A DNA stretch of 64,000 nucleotides, taken from the NCBI RefSeq assembly GCF_900111075.1, contig NZ_FOFZ01000017.1:1-64000 (forward strand), given 5' to 3'. The translations under genes were made by a program, and so were the position numbers. Below the pieces are notes generated by a model. It was not told where the DNA came from, did not search any database, and worked only from the letters and a program-made list of their open reading frames with translations. Positions 15,674-25,095 of the stretch are shown in pieces (within the stretch, counting starts at the first letter, position 1; each line of letters begins with the position of its first letter). The DNA is from Flavobacterium frigoris (GTDB lineage: Bacteria; Bacteroidota; Bacteroidia; Flavobacteriales; Flavobacteriaceae).

Positions 15674-18191
15674 ATGGATTCTTTATTTATTGTTGTGTAT
15701 GACCACTATTGTTCAGGCACAAACTGCAACCAATAAAACCGCTTTAACAGCGATTATAGGTACTATTGAGCAGCAATTCAATGTAAAATTCTCCTATGCT
15801 GTAGAAGATGTAGCTACTATAGCTATCGAAAAACCAGCTCTTGAACTAACCCTTGAGCAAACTATAGCGTACCTCAACTCAAAAGTACTTTTGAACTTTA
15901 AAGCGCTAGACAATCGCTATGTAACAGTTTCTGTACTAAACAAAACATTCCCAGTTTGTGGCATCGTAATCGCTCAGGATTCAAAGACTTCTTTACTGGG
16001 AGCATCTATACGCATTGATAATAGCTCAAATGGAACCATTACTGCAAAAAACGGCACTTTTATCTTAGAAAAGGTAGCACTTGACGCCAAAATCACCATT
16101 TCGTACATAGGCTACGAATCCAAACAATTTACTGCAAATGAATTATTTTCTACGGAAGGTAATTGCAAGAAAATATTCTTGAACCCTTCCAAGGAAGAAC
16201 TCAATCAAGTATTGATAAATGTTTACCTAACACCTGGATTACAGAAATACATTGACGGAAGCACGGTTTTAAACACTAAAAAATTTGGAATTCTTCCCGG
16301 ACTAGTCGATCCTGATGTATTACAGTCCATACAAGCTTTGCCAGGAGTGGAAAGCACGAATGAAAGTATTGCTAATATCAATGTACGTGGTGGTACAAAT
16401 GACCAGAATTTAATGCTTTGGGACAATATAAAGATGTACCATTCTGGGCACTTTTTTGGTTTGATTTCGGCTTACAATCCTAATGTAACTAATAAAGTCA
16501 CCGTAAGTAAAAACGGAACCAGCGCTGCCTATAGCGATGGAGTCTCGAGTACCATCAACATGAGTACAAACGATCACATAGGAACTACAATTTCAGGTGG
16601 CGGTGGTGTCAATCTAATTAGCGCCGATGCCTTTGTAGAAATTCCTCTGGCGAAAAATCTCGAGTTGGATATCTCTGCACGTCGCTCCGTAACTGATGTA
16701 ATTACCACACCCACTTTTTCCAACTATTACCAGAGAAGTTTTCAAGACACAGAGATTAATGCTGACCATACGGATAAAAGCACTAAATCCGATTTCTATT
16801 TTTATGACTTTACTGCTAAATTACTATTCGACTTAAACGACAAACATAGCTTTAGAGCCAATATAATCGGAATCAATAACGCCTTGAATTATGCTGAATA
16901 TTTGAATACTGACCAAAGTGCTTCTAAAGTCAGCAAGCTTTCGCAAAAGAACATTGGATACGGAGGAAGTTGGAAAGGGCAATGGACGGATGCCTTTAGT
17001 ACTGAGGTAGTCACTTATTTTTCTAGATACAATATTGATGCTACCGATTATCGCGTACCAACAGACCAGCTTTTGACCGAAGCTAATGAAGTACTTGAAA
17101 CCGGAACCAAGCTGAATGCACATTATAAAGCTAGTTCAAACCTTAGTTTATTATTAGGGTACCAGGTGAACGAAACCGGAATGCTCAACCAAACTACCGT
17201 GAGTGCTCCCTCCTATTCCAGCACTAAAAAAGACGTATTACTCAATCATGCCGTCTTTGCGGAAGCAGAGTACAATAAAAACAACACCTATTTACGACTG
17301 GGAGCACGTTTAAATTATTTTAAAAAATTTGACAAATTACTAGTAGAACCTCGTATTAATGTCCGCCAACAAGTATCGAAGCAGTTTGCTCTAAAATTAG
17401 AAGGCGAATTTAAAAATCAGACCGCAACTCAAATCATCGATTTTGAAGACGATTTCCTAGGTGTTGAAAAAAGGCGGTGGGTATTGGTAAACAATGAAGA
17501 CATTCCTATCGCAACTAGCAAACAAAGTTCTTTTGGAATAGAATTTAAACAAAATAAATTGAATATTGAACTGACAGGATTTTACAAAATCGTGGATGGT
17601 ATTACGGCTTCTAATCAAGGGTTTTACAATAACTTTCAATATAAAAATGCGCACGGCAGTTATACGGCAAAAGGAATCGAATTTCTTGCCAATAAAACGG
17701 CAAGACGATTCAGTACCTGGATTAGTTATACGTATAGTACTAACGATTATGAATTTGACTCCTTTACTCCTTCTACCTTTCCAAATAATGTAGACATTCG
17801 GCATTCAGCTTCACTCGGGTTTAATTATGATATCCTGGACAATCTGAAAATTTCAGTGGGAGGAATTTGGCGAAATGGACAACCGTACACCAGCCCGATT
17901 GCAGGCAATGAAACTGTAAAAAGCGGTAATAATACTATGGTGAATTATGGCGCTCCTAACAGCGAGAATCTAGATGATTTTATGCGTTTGGATGCTTCTT
18001 TTAGTTACGGTTTCAATTTCAGTTCTGCCATTAAAGCTACACTACGTGGCGGGGTAATCAATATCACTGATGAAGACAATGTCATAAACCGCTATTACAA
18101 AGTAGATCCAAACGACGACAGTAAAACTGTTACCGTAAACAACAAATCTCTAGGTATGACTCCTAATGTAAGTTTTAGAGTTAATTTTTAA
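15666..18191 (+). CDS. TonB-dependent receptor with STN signalling and CarboxypepD_reg domains
   Basis: From ATG 15666 (MNKWILYLLLCMTTIVQAQ signal peptide) the protein is 841 residues. Domains in order: an STN/secretin-TonB short domain (about 25-95, IIGTIEQQFNVKFSYAVED), a carboxypeptidase-regulatory-like fold (GIVIAQDSKTSLLGASIRI), a TonB plug (LVDPDVLQSIQALPGVES, then NINVRGGTNDQNLMLWDNI), and a barrel ending VSFRVNF. The STN domain and overlap with the FecR gene make it the sensing receptor of a sigma-regulator cascade. Ligand unknown; no SusD partner is present. Confidence 0.9.
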   Translation: MNKWILYLLLCMTTIVQAQTATNKTALTAIIGTIEQQFNVKFSYAVEDVATIAIEKPALELTLEQTIAYLNSKVLLNFKALDNRYVTVSVLNKTFPVCGIVIAQDSKTSLLGASIRIDNSSNGTITAKNGTFILEKVALDAKITISYIGYESKQFTANELFSTEGNCKKIFLNPSKEELNQVLINVYLTPGLQKYIDGSTVLNTKKFGILPGLVDPDVLQSIQALPGVESTNESIANINVRGGTNDQNLMLWDNIKMYHSGHFFGLISAYNPNVTNKVTVSKNGTSAAYSDGVSSTINMSTNDHIGTTISGGGGVNLISADAFVEIPLAKNLELDISARRSVTDVITTPTFSNYYQRSFQDTEINADHTDKSTKSDFYFYDFTAKLLFDLNDKHSFRANIIGINNALNYAEYLNTDQSASKVSKLSQKNIGYGGSWKGQWTDAFSTEVVTYFSRYNIDATDYRVPTDQLLTEANEVLETGTKLNAHYKASSNLSLLLGYQVNETGMLNQTTVSAPSYSSTKKDVLLNHAVFAEAEYNKNNTYLRLGARLNYFKKFDKLLVEPRINVRQQVSKQFALKLEGEFKNQTATQIIDFEDDFLGVEKRRWVLVNNEDIPIATSKQSSFGIEFKQNKLNIELTGFYKIVDGITASNQGFYNNFQYKNAHGSYTAKGIEFLANKTARRFSTWISYTYSTNDYEFDSFTPSTFPNNVDIRHSASLGFNYDILDNLKISVGGIWRNGQPYTSPIAGNETVKSGNNTMVNYGAPNSENLDDFMRLDASFSYGFNFSSAIKATLRGGVINITDEDNVINRYYKVDPNDDSKTVTVNNKSLGMTPNVSFRVNF

Positions 18192-18221
18192 CCTCGGATA
18201 AATCATCACCAATTTAGAAAA

Positions 18222-18253
18222 AAATCCCTTTCAAATTTCACTTTGAAAGGGAT
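18222..18253. terminator. Terminator between the TonB receptor gene and the convergent lipoprotein gene
   Basis: The inverted repeat aatccctttcaaa / tttgaaagggatt has a 6-base loop, and an A-tract on the left supplies the T-tract on the minus strand. It can end transcription from both sides. Confidence 0.75.
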
Positions 18254-18357
18254 TCTTACATTGGACTATACGTAAATGCTATTATAAAAATATAACAGTC
18301 ATTTATTTAGAAAGTATAACGTTATTTAGAACCAGAAATTCTCTATTTCTTTTTCTA

Positions 18358-18834
18358 CTATTTATCAACACAATCCACAGCAGTGAATTTATATTTTACA
18401 CGCTCAAAATCGATAGGCTCCCCTTTAACAAAATGAGAGGCTCCCAACGTAATTTGTATTTTCCCATCACCTAAAATCAGTTCGTCCCCACGCTTTAGAA
18501 ATGCCATCGGATTTTTATATGTTTTCTCCGTATATCCACCCTGGGTAAACGTATAACTAGCAAATAAGGTATCACCATGAAATTCTCCTGCAATTTCACC
18601 AACTTTTTTCGGCATATTAGCAATCGCCATCTCCATATTACCCTTTATTTCCCCATTTTTGAAAGTATTAATTTTCAAATCAAGCGTATCTTCTTCATAA
18701 AGTGCTTTATAACACTGTACGCTTACGATCTCTACAGCTTCCTTAGCTTTAATGATTTTTTCACTTTTATTATTTTTACAACTTTGGAGTCCAATGCAAG
18801 TAAACAGCAAACATAAAAGGCCTAGATTTTTCAT
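18358..18834 (-). CDS. Small lipoprotein of unknown function
   Basis: This 158-residue product has a lipoprotein signal, MKNLGLLCLLFTCIGLQSC-KNN. The mature part is a predicted beta-rich domain: VSVQCYKALYEEDTLDLKINTF, GEIKGNMEMAI, GEFHGDTLFASYTF, GDELILGDGKIQITLG. This up-down strand pattern resembles small lipoproteins of the DUF4488/lipocalin-like kind. I cannot assign a function. It is convergent with the receptor gene and monocistronic. Confidence 0.7.
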   Translation of the reverse strand: MKNLGLLCLLFTCIGLQSCKNNKSEKIIKAKEAVEIVSVQCYKALYEEDTLDLKINTFKNGEIKGNMEMAIANMPKKVGEIAGEFHGDTLFASYTFTQGGYTEKTYKNPMAFLKRGDELILGDGKIQITLGASHFVKGEPIDFERVKYKFTAVDCVDK

Positions 18835-19221
18835 AATAGTATCTATTAGTTAATAATATTGGCAATAGCCATTGCTAATTTACAAATAAATAGCGTGAAA
18901 TAATATAGATTTTATATAAAATTTGAAGAGAAATATCTTAATAAAATAGAAGCCTTACCGCTCCACTATACTGAAGTGCCATATATTTAAAAGAGCTGTC
19001 CCTAACATATATTACGGTTGTAATGCAATTACATTGTTTACAAAGAAGTTTAAAGACCCTCAGTGTAGAGGATATTAAGTAGCAACGAAAGCTAGACCAA
19101 ATGAGATTCGAACTTAAATAAAATAATCTATTTTTATTTTTTACCGTATTTAAAATTTACACTGTCAGGAAATAAGTTTTTAGACGTCTAATAAATTAAA
19201 TACCTTTATAAAAAAAATACC
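18835..19221. other. Intergenic region upstream of the rhodanese operon
   Basis: There is no gene in this 387-base gap. It holds the ECF-type promoter at 19163-19190 and a small inverted repeat, TGTAAT-gca-ATTACA, at 19019-19033. Nothing else is recognisable. Confidence 0.6.
19163..19190 (+). promoter_or_regulatory. ECF-type promoter TGTCAGGA-N14-CGTCTA (copy 1)
   Basis: TGTCAGGA at 19163-19170 and CGTCTA at 19185-19190 are separated by exactly 14 bases, ending 31 bases before the rhodanese ATG. The same bipartite element with the same spacer precedes 21310, 34523 and 51720 (minus strand). Confidence 0.75.
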
Positions 19222-19716
19222 ATGCGCCTCTATATCTATTTTATGAGTTTCTTTTTTTCAATAATGTTATCTGCACAGAATAACATTCCGCAAGTATTGA
19301 AAAAACTGAATAAAGAAACGGTTCCCTATATCAAAGTGAATGAACTGAAAGAGAAAAAAAACTTAGTTTTTCTGGATGCCAGAGAACCTAAAGAATACAA
19401 AGTAAGTCACATTCAAGGGGCCCTTCCCGTAGGCTTCGATCATTTTAAGTCTAACAATGTTACCGCTAACATTACAGATAAGAATGCCACTATAATAGTC
19501 TATTGCTCTATTGGAGTTCGTAGCGAGCAGATAGGCGAAAAATTACAAAAATTGGGCTACAAAAATGTTTACAATTTGTACGGAGGTATTTTTGAATATA
19601 AAAACACAGGCGGAAAAGTGGTGAACAATCAAAATAAAGTAACAGACAGTGTACACGCTTACAATAAGGCATGGAGTGTTTATTTAACCAAAGGAATCAA
19701 GGTGTATGAAGACTGA
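19222..19716 (+). CDS. Exported rhodanese-like domain protein
   Basis: This 164-residue protein has a signal peptide (MRLYIYFMSFFFSIMLSAQ) and one rhodanese domain: LVFLDAREPKEYKVSHIQGA, then the active-site loop VYCSIGVRSEQIG with the persulfide-forming Cys, and GYKNVYNLYGGIFEY. The export signal places sulfur-transfer or redox chemistry in the periplasm. It is first in an operon; the next gene overlaps it by 11 bases. An ECF-type promoter lies directly upstream. Confidence 0.9.
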   Translation: MRLYIYFMSFFFSIMLSAQNNIPQVLKKLNKETVPYIKVNELKEKKNLVFLDAREPKEYKVSHIQGALPVGFDHFKSNNVTANITDKNATIIVYCSIGVRSEQIGEKLQKLGYKNVYNLYGGIFEYKNTGGKVVNNQNKVTDSVHAYNKAWSVYLTKGIKVYED

Positions 19717-20332
19717 TGCTTTATTAATTTTTACTCGTAATGCCGAATTAGGCAAAGTAAAAACCAGACTCGCAAAAACTATCGGTAATGAAAAAGCATT
19801 AGTTGTGTACAAAGATTTACTTTTACATACCATGACTGAAACCCATTCAATCGACTGTGATAAATTTGTGTTTTATGATAGCGGCATTGTCGAGGATGAC
19901 ATTTGGTCTAGAGAATTTTATCAAAAAAAGTTACAAGTTAATGGTGATTTAGGACAACGGATGCACGATGCATTTGAAATTCTTTTTGAAATGGGATACC
20001 AAAATTGTATTATTGTAGGCAGTGACTTATTTGACTTAAAAGCAATCATTATTGAAACTGCTTTTAAAAAGCTTATAAACCATGATGTGGCAATCGGGCC
20101 TGCAGAAGATGGCGGTTATTATTTATTGGGACTAAAAAAAGGCCATCCAGCAATTTTCCAAAATAAAGACTGGGGAAAAGACTCTGTTTTTAAAGCTACA
20201 ATGAAGGATTTAAAAGGCCAGAAAGTTTGTCTTTTGGATACTTTAAATGATATTGATACCTTTGCAGATTTAGAACAAAGCTCTTATGACATTGCTGTCT
20301 TAAATCTAACTTCAATAACTAAAAGAGATTAA
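19706..20332 (+). CDS. DUF2064 / TIGR04282-like glycosyltransferase (arsenosugar-biosynthesis type)
   Basis: This 208-residue cytosolic protein has the GT-A-like nucleotidyl/glycosyl-transferase fold of the DUF2064 family: LLIFTRNAELGKVKTRLAK at the N-terminus, GDLGQRMHDAFE, IIVGSDLFDL and IGPAEDGGYYLLGLKK. In this family the SD-x-P motif usually has Pro; here it is SDLFDL. Family members sit beside radical SAM arsenosugar genes in other bacteria; no arsM or arsS is present in this window. It overlaps the rhodanese gene, and a TIGR04283-type partner is at 22061. Confidence 0.85.
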   Translation: MKTDALLIFTRNAELGKVKTRLAKTIGNEKALVVYKDLLLHTMTETHSIDCDKFVFYDSGIVEDDIWSREFYQKKLQVNGDLGQRMHDAFEILFEMGYQNCIIVGSDLFDLKAIIIETAFKKLINHDVAIGPAEDGGYYLLGLKKGHPAIFQNKDWGKDSVFKATMKDLKGQKVCLLDTLNDIDTFADLEQSSYDIAVLNLTSITKRD

Positions 20333-20371
20333 AAAAAGCTGCTTAAACCTTAAAATACGAATTGCAAACAA

Positions 20372-21241
20372 ATGGAAAAATACATTGACATACTACTGAA
20401 TTCCTACAGCGGTTATTTTAACTACCTGAAGAACGAAATTCTATATTGGAATTGGGACAACTATTTTTATGGGTTGATTGCCATTTCCTTGGTAGTCTGG
20501 TTGCTTGAAATTGCGTTTCCTTGGCGAAAAGAACAAGCTATTTTTCGCAAAGATTTCTGGCTGGATCTATTTTATCTTTTTTTCAATTTTTTCTTACTCA
20601 ATCTAATTCTTCTTATTGCATTATCTAATGTAGTGGAACAATTTATTAATGATATACTCCATTTTTTTGGGCTCGAATTAATGTCTATTCAGCTCTTTTC
20701 TATATCTGAGTTCCCAAAACCATTAGCTTTATTCGTGTTCTTCCTAATTAGTGATTTCATCCAATGGAATGTACATCGTTTATTACACATGATTCCTTTC
20801 TTATGGAAAATTCACAAAACCCACCACAGCGTAAAGGAAATGGGGTTTGCAGCCCATTTTAGATACAATTGGATGGAACCTCTTGTTTATAAATCTATAC
20901 TTTATATCCCTATTATTCTTATTGGGGGTGTAAACCTTGAAGATGTTTTTATTGTACATTTCATCTCGATTGCCATAGGCCATTTGAACCATGCTAATGT
21001 GGGTTGGGACTACGGTTTTTTAAAATACATATTTAACAATCCTAAAATGCATATCTGGCATCACAGTAAAAAAATACCAAACAAATACGGTGTCAACTTT
21101 GGAATTTCACTAAGTTTATGGGATTACATATTTAAAACCAATTATATACCTGAAGACGGAAGAGATATCGAACTTGGGTTTGACGATGAGAATGAGTTTC
21201 CAAATGATTTTATTAAGCAAGAAATATATCCTTTAAAATAA
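20372..21241 (+). CDS. Sterol desaturase / fatty acid hydroxylase family membrane protein
   Basis: This 289-residue protein has four or more membrane helices. The diiron histidine clusters are HRLLH, HKTHH and, near the C-terminus, HIWHH, with an extra His in HLNHANVGWDYG. Members insert oxygen or double bonds into lipid or sterol-like substrates using a diiron centre at the membrane. It follows the DUF2064 gene by 39 bases, apparently the last gene of the unit beginning at 19222. Substrate unknown. Confidence 0.9.
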   Translation: MEKYIDILLNSYSGYFNYLKNEILYWNWDNYFYGLIAISLVVWLLEIAFPWRKEQAIFRKDFWLDLFYLFFNFFLLNLILLIALSNVVEQFINDILHFFGLELMSIQLFSISEFPKPLALFVFFLISDFIQWNVHRLLHMIPFLWKIHKTHHSVKEMGFAAHFRYNWMEPLVYKSILYIPIILIGGVNLEDVFIVHFISIAIGHLNHANVGWDYGFLKYIFNNPKMHIWHHSKKIPNKYGVNFGISLSLWDYIFKTNYIPEDGRDIELGFDDENEFPNDFIKQEIYPLK

Positions 21242-21255
21242 TCATTGATTTTTTC

Positions 21256-21283
21256 TGTCAGGACTGACTGATATGATTGTCTA
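21256..21283 (+). promoter_or_regulatory. ECF-type promoter TGTCAGGA-N14-TGTCTA (copy 2)
   Basis: TGTCAGGA at 21256-21263 and TGTCTA at 21278-21283 have a 14-base spacer and end 26 bases before the DUF547 lipoprotein ATG. The match to copies 1 and 3 in sequence, spacing and distance to the start codon argues against chance. Confidence 0.75.
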
Positions 21284-21309
21284 TACTTGTATAATTTTAA
21301 AAAAAACCA

Positions 21310-22068
21310 ATGAAAAAATATTTCTTAACACTACTTCTATTACCACTGCTTTCTTGCGGTAAAAATAAAAATAATCTTGAAATTCCAACTAAAGCATACC
21401 AAACAACTACCACAGCAGATGCTGAGAGTATGAATCATGCTAGATGGAATGTACTATTGCAAAAAAATGTTTCTAAAAATGGAAATGTAAACTATAAAGG
21501 CTTTAAAAAAGACAGTAACCAATTACAGACGTATCTAAATGAGTTATCGGAAAATGTGCCTACAAAATCATGGTCTAGAAACGCTACACTTGCTTATTGG
21601 ATCAATGCGTACAACGCCAATACAGTAAAATTAATTTTAGACAATTATCCAACTAAAAGCATCAAGAACATTAATGATCCCTGGGGTAAAAAATTCTTTT
21701 CTTTAGGAAACAAAAAATACAGTTTAGAAGAAATCGAACATGAAATACTTCGCAAAATGGATGAACCAAGAATACATTTCGCCATCAATTGCGCTTCTTT
21801 TTCTTGTCCTAATTTACTTAATGAAGCCTATACTGCAGCCAAATTAGACCAGCAATTAGCTACTGGTGCAAAGAGCTTCATTAATGATAAAACTAAGAAT
21901 ACCATAACAGCAAACAAAATTGAAATCTCAAAAATATTTGATTGGTTCGCTGGTGATTTTAAGAAAAAAGGTTCCGTTATTGATTTTTTAAACCAATACA
22001 GTACTACTAAAATCAGTAGCAAGGCAAAAGTAAATTACAAAGACTACAACTGGAGTTTGAATGAATAA
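21310..22068 (+). CDS. DUF547 domain lipoprotein
   Basis: This 252-residue protein has a short lipoprotein signal (MKKYFLTLLLLPLLSC-GKN). The DUF547 core is clear: LAYWINAYNANTVKLIL, then RIHFAINCASFSCPNLLNEAY with conserved Cys residues, and IFDWFAGDF. Function of the family is not established; conserved Trp/Asn/His/Cys residues suggest an enzyme. It overlaps the following glycosyltransferase gene by 8 bases and is driven by ECF-type promoter copy 2. Confidence 0.88.
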   Translation: MKKYFLTLLLLPLLSCGKNKNNLEIPTKAYQTTTTADAESMNHARWNVLLQKNVSKNGNVNYKGFKKDSNQLQTYLNELSENVPTKSWSRNATLAYWINAYNANTVKLILDNYPTKSIKNINDPWGKKFFSLGNKKYSLEEIEHEILRKMDEPRIHFAINCASFSCPNLLNEAYTAAKLDQQLATGAKSFINDKTKNTITANKIEISKIFDWFAGDFKKKGSVIDFLNQYSTTKISSKAKVNYKDYNWSLNE

Positions 22069-22753
22069 AATTTCAATAATAATTCCCATTTTTAATGAGT
22101 TAAAAACCATTACAAAGCTATTATTACATCTTGAAAATAAAGTGTTCCAGAAAGAAGCAATTGAAATAATAGTTGTTGATGGAGGAAGTACCGATGGTTC
22201 TCCTGATATATTGAAGGCTAATTCAAACGTAAAATTAATTCAAACAGAAAAAGGGAGAGCGATACAAATGAATCTGGGAGCCAAAAAGGCCACAGGAACC
22301 GTTCTTTATTTTTTACACTGTGATAGTTTTCCTCCAACCAATTTTGACCGCATTATTTATAATACTGTTCAAAAAGGAAAGCAGGCCGGCTGTTTCAGAA
22401 TGAAATTTGATTATAAACATCCCGTTTTGATAGTTTCGCAGTGGTTCACTCGATTCAATCATATTTCCTGCCGCGGCGGCGATCAATCTTTATTTATAAC
22501 TAAAAAATTATTCGAAGAAATAAACGGTTTTGATGAGCAATTTATCATCTATGAGGATAATGAAATCATTTCAAGGCTGTATGACAAGAAACAGTTTGTC
22601 GTGCTTCCTGATTATATAATTACATCGGCCAGAAGGTACCGACAAAATGGGGTTTGGCGTTTGCAATACCATTTTAGTATCATTCATCTTAAACGTAGGT
22701 TAGGCCACTCTACTGAAAGTATGCTGGAGTATTATAAAAAAAACATCCTGTGA
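22061..22753 (+). CDS. TIGR04283-like family 2 glycosyltransferase (arsenosugar-biosynthesis type)
   Basis: This 230-residue cytosolic GT-A protein shows ISIIIPIFNELKTI, IIVVDGGSTDGSPDI, EKGRAIQMNLGAKKATG, FLHCDSFPP (DxD-like metal site), and CRGGDQSLFITKKLFEEING. Length and the GRAxQMNxGA motif match the TIGR04283 group that travels with TIGR04282 proteins, as here (19706). The acceptor in this organism is unknown. It is translationally coupled to the DUF547 lipoprotein. Confidence 0.87.
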   Translation: MNKISIIIPIFNELKTITKLLLHLENKVFQKEAIEIIVVDGGSTDGSPDILKANSNVKLIQTEKGRAIQMNLGAKKATGTVLYFLHCDSFPPTNFDRIIYNTVQKGKQAGCFRMKFDYKHPVLIVSQWFTRFNHISCRGGDQSLFITKKLFEEINGFDEQFIIYEDNEIISRLYDKKQFVVLPDYIITSARRYRQNGVWRLQYHFSIIHLKRRLGHSTESMLEYYKKNIL

Positions 22754-22899
22754 ACTAATACTATCCTGCAAAAACAAACTATAATCTATTTAAAGAATTA
22801 AATTTTTTTTGTTTTTTTTATGACGCTAACTATATCAAAATCAGCATTATTTAAAAATTTTTCCTTTTTTTTCCTTTTTTTTAAAACCAACTATATTCA

Positions 22900-22928
22900 T
22901 TTTACGTAAATCAGTCACGAACGTAAAA
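22900..22928. promoter_or_regulatory. Possible operator: inverted repeat TTTTACGT-N13-ACGTAAAA
   Basis: Two perfect 8-base arms, 22900-22907 and 22921-22928, lie just upstream of the barrel gene ATG at 22941. Position and symmetry suggest a site for a dimeric regulator or an early transcript hairpin. No matching copy was noticed elsewhere. Confidence 0.35.
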
Positions 22929-22940
22929 CAATAAACCATT

Positions 22941-23825
22941 ATGATTAAAAAACAATTACTATTAATTTTAGCAGTAACAACACTAGGATGTGTTAATACT
23001 GCTTTTTCGCAGAGTCCAATAAGTGGGTTTATGCAAGGAAAAGGAAAAGGAAATGTATCAATTTCTTACAGCTATGAAAAATATGACAAAGTATTTTTTA
23101 TTCCTGAAGAAGTAGATGGAGTCCCCGTTTTTAATGAAACAAAAATCTCCAGTACTTCAATTTATGCAACTTATGGGATTACTGACCAAGTTGATGTGGT
23201 ATTAGTATTGCCATATGTAACTGCAAAAGGTAATGCAACGCAAGAAGTACTAACAAATTTGAACTTAGAAAACGAAAGAAAAGGTTTTCAAGATGTATCT
23301 GTATTTGTTAAATACAGTCCTTTTAATTTTAATTTTGGTTCATCTTCATTACGCCTTATTGGTGCTTTAGGTTTAAAAACACCATTAAGTAATTATAAAG
23401 TTGAAGAAGGTTTTCAATCAATTATTGCAATTGGTAACAGAAGTACTACAGTTAGTACAACTGGAATGGCAATGTTCAGAATGGATTCTGGAGTATTTGC
23501 TTCAGCGCAGTTAGCAGGAAATTATGCATCTAATGATGTTCCTAATTCTTATGCAACAGAGCTTAAAGTAGGTTATGCTGCAAAATACTTTTATGGAGAT
23601 GCTTTTATCGCTAATCAAAAATCTACAGGCGGTGTTGATATCTTCGGTGAAGGTTTCGCAGGTTATTTCCCAATTACAAAAGTAAATTACACAAAGATAG
23701 GTTTAAACCTATACACCCCCCTTACTGAGGCCTTTGGTGTTTCTGCGGGAGCAAGCACTTTAGTAGCCGGTAGAAACATTGGTAAATCGACTGGTTTTTA
23801 CGGTGGATTAGTTTATAAATTTTAA
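22941..23825 (+). CDS. Outer-membrane beta-barrel protein
   Basis: This 294-residue product has a signal peptide (MIKKQLLLILAVTTLGCVNTAFSQ). Amphipathic strands follow: NVSISYSYEKYDKVFF, SIYATYGITDQVDVVLVLPYVT, DVSVFVKYSPFNF, LRLIGALGLKTPLS, ending in the aromatic strand STGFYGGLVYKF. The DV-VFVKY and GLKTPLSNY motifs resemble transporter-like barrels that sample small molecules. It precedes the FAS1 lipoprotein gene by 17 bases, so the two form a unit ended by the terminator at 24855. Confidence 0.75.
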   Translation: MIKKQLLLILAVTTLGCVNTAFSQSPISGFMQGKGKGNVSISYSYEKYDKVFFIPEEVDGVPVFNETKISSTSIYATYGITDQVDVVLVLPYVTAKGNATQEVLTNLNLENERKGFQDVSVFVKYSPFNFNFGSSSLRLIGALGLKTPLSNYKVEEGFQSIIAIGNRSTTVSTTGMAMFRMDSGVFASAQLAGNYASNDVPNSYATELKVGYAAKYFYGDAFIANQKSTGGVDIFGEGFAGYFPITKVNYTKIGLNLYTPLTEAFGVSAGASTLVAGRNIGKSTGFYGGLVYKF

Positions 23826-23842
23826 TTAAAAAAACGAACAAA

Positions 23843-24802
23843 ATGAAAAATTTAAATATAAAAAGTGTCGTTTTAGCACTATCTTTAATTGCAACTCTTG
23901 TTTCTTGTGATTCAGAATATAAAGACGAAACTCCAAGTATAGCTGGTATTGCAGTTGCTAATCCAAATTTCAGTACACTTGAAGGCGCTGCAGTTCAAGG
24001 CGGCGTTGTAGGAGTTCTAAGTAATAGCAATCCTAATGATCCTTCAGGACATTATACTGTTTTTGCCCCTACAAACGATGCTTTTGCAAGATTAGGATTG
24101 GTAAACACTGGTAGCTTAGGCGGTTTACAAAATAGTTTCTTAACGAATACATTATTATATCATGTTTCTAATGGTGATTTACTAGCCAATCAAATCATGT
24201 CAGGAAGTACTTCTGCATCTGCATTAACAATTAATAGACGTTTTATAAGTAGAGGAAATGATTTATATATTAATGGATCAAAAATTATCCTAACAGATGT
24301 AAAAGCTAGTAATGGGACTGTTCATGCTATTGACAAAGTAATGATTGCTACAGGTGTTGACATTGTTGCATCGGCGATATTACTAAAAGAAGCTAAGGTT
24401 TTTAAAACACCAGAACTTACTTTCTTAGTACAAGCGGTTATTACTTCTGGTTTAGCTCCAACTTTAGCTGATCCAAATAATAATTTTACCATTTATGCCC
24501 CAACAGATGCTGCTTTTATAGCTGCAGGTTTTGCAACTGTACAAGATGTTGCTAATACGCCAGCTGCTGTGTTGCAACAAGTTTTATTAAATCACGCTAT
24601 CGGAGGAGGAAAATTTACTTCAGAGCAAACAAGTACAACTGCTACAACAGCTGGAGGAGGAACATTATCGTATAGTCCTTTTTTAAACGGAGTCTTTACT
24701 GTTAAAAGTAGAGGAATCACAGCGCCCGCAAATATGGTCATTCCAGATATTCAATGTAATAATGGTGTAGTGCACGTTATAGATAAAGTTTTACTACCCT
24801 AA
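23843..24802 (+). CDS. Fasciclin (FAS1) domain lipoprotein
   Basis: This 319-residue protein has a lipoprotein signal (IATLVSC-DSE). Two FAS1 domains follow: YTVFAPTNDAFARLG to NGTVHAIDKVM (about 70-170), and FTIYAPTDAAFIAAG to NNGVVHVIDKVLLP (about 215-319). The conserved H-A/V-IDKV ends are present in both. FAS1 proteins are adhesion modules at the cell surface. In this cluster it follows a barrel protein and precedes electron-transfer genes. Confidence 0.93.
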   Translation: MKNLNIKSVVLALSLIATLVSCDSEYKDETPSIAGIAVANPNFSTLEGAAVQGGVVGVLSNSNPNDPSGHYTVFAPTNDAFARLGLVNTGSLGGLQNSFLTNTLLYHVSNGDLLANQIMSGSTSASALTINRRFISRGNDLYINGSKIILTDVKASNGTVHAIDKVMIATGVDIVASAILLKEAKVFKTPELTFLVQAVITSGLAPTLADPNNNFTIYAPTDAAFIAAGFATVQDVANTPAAVLQQVLLNHAIGGGKFTSEQTSTTATTAGGGTLSYSPFLNGVFTVKSRGITAPANMVIPDIQCNNGVVHVIDKVLLP

Positions 24803-24854
24803 TTACTTTATATTAGTCTAAATAACCGATAAATATTTTTTGATTAATTAAAAT

Positions 24855-24884
24855 AACAGTTGCGAAACTAGTTTTGCAACTGTT
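24855..24884 (+). terminator. Hairpin terminator after the FAS1 gene
   Basis: Stem aacagttgc / gcaactgtt with an AT-rich loop, followed by a short AAATTTT tract. It separates the barrel-FAS1 unit from the following lipoprotein gene, which has its own promoter. Confidence 0.6.
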
Positions 24885-25095
24885 AAATTTTAAAAGTTTT
24901 AATTTCAATACACAAAAGAAACCTTTGAGCAATTAAATAAAAACACTGTCTAAATGAATTTATTTACAAATTGAATAAAAGGTTTTATGAAAATCATAAT
25001 TTGCTACTATCGCTAGAACGGATATTTCAAGGTTTCGCAAAAAGAAGATACTGAAAATTTAACGTTTTTTAAAAAGTGTCACTAGAACTAAAAAC

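Noticed and set aside
24198..24205. TGTCAGGA inside the FAS1 gene as a further ECF-type promoter
   Set aside because: No YGTCTW follows after 14 bases, and the site is internal to coding sequence.
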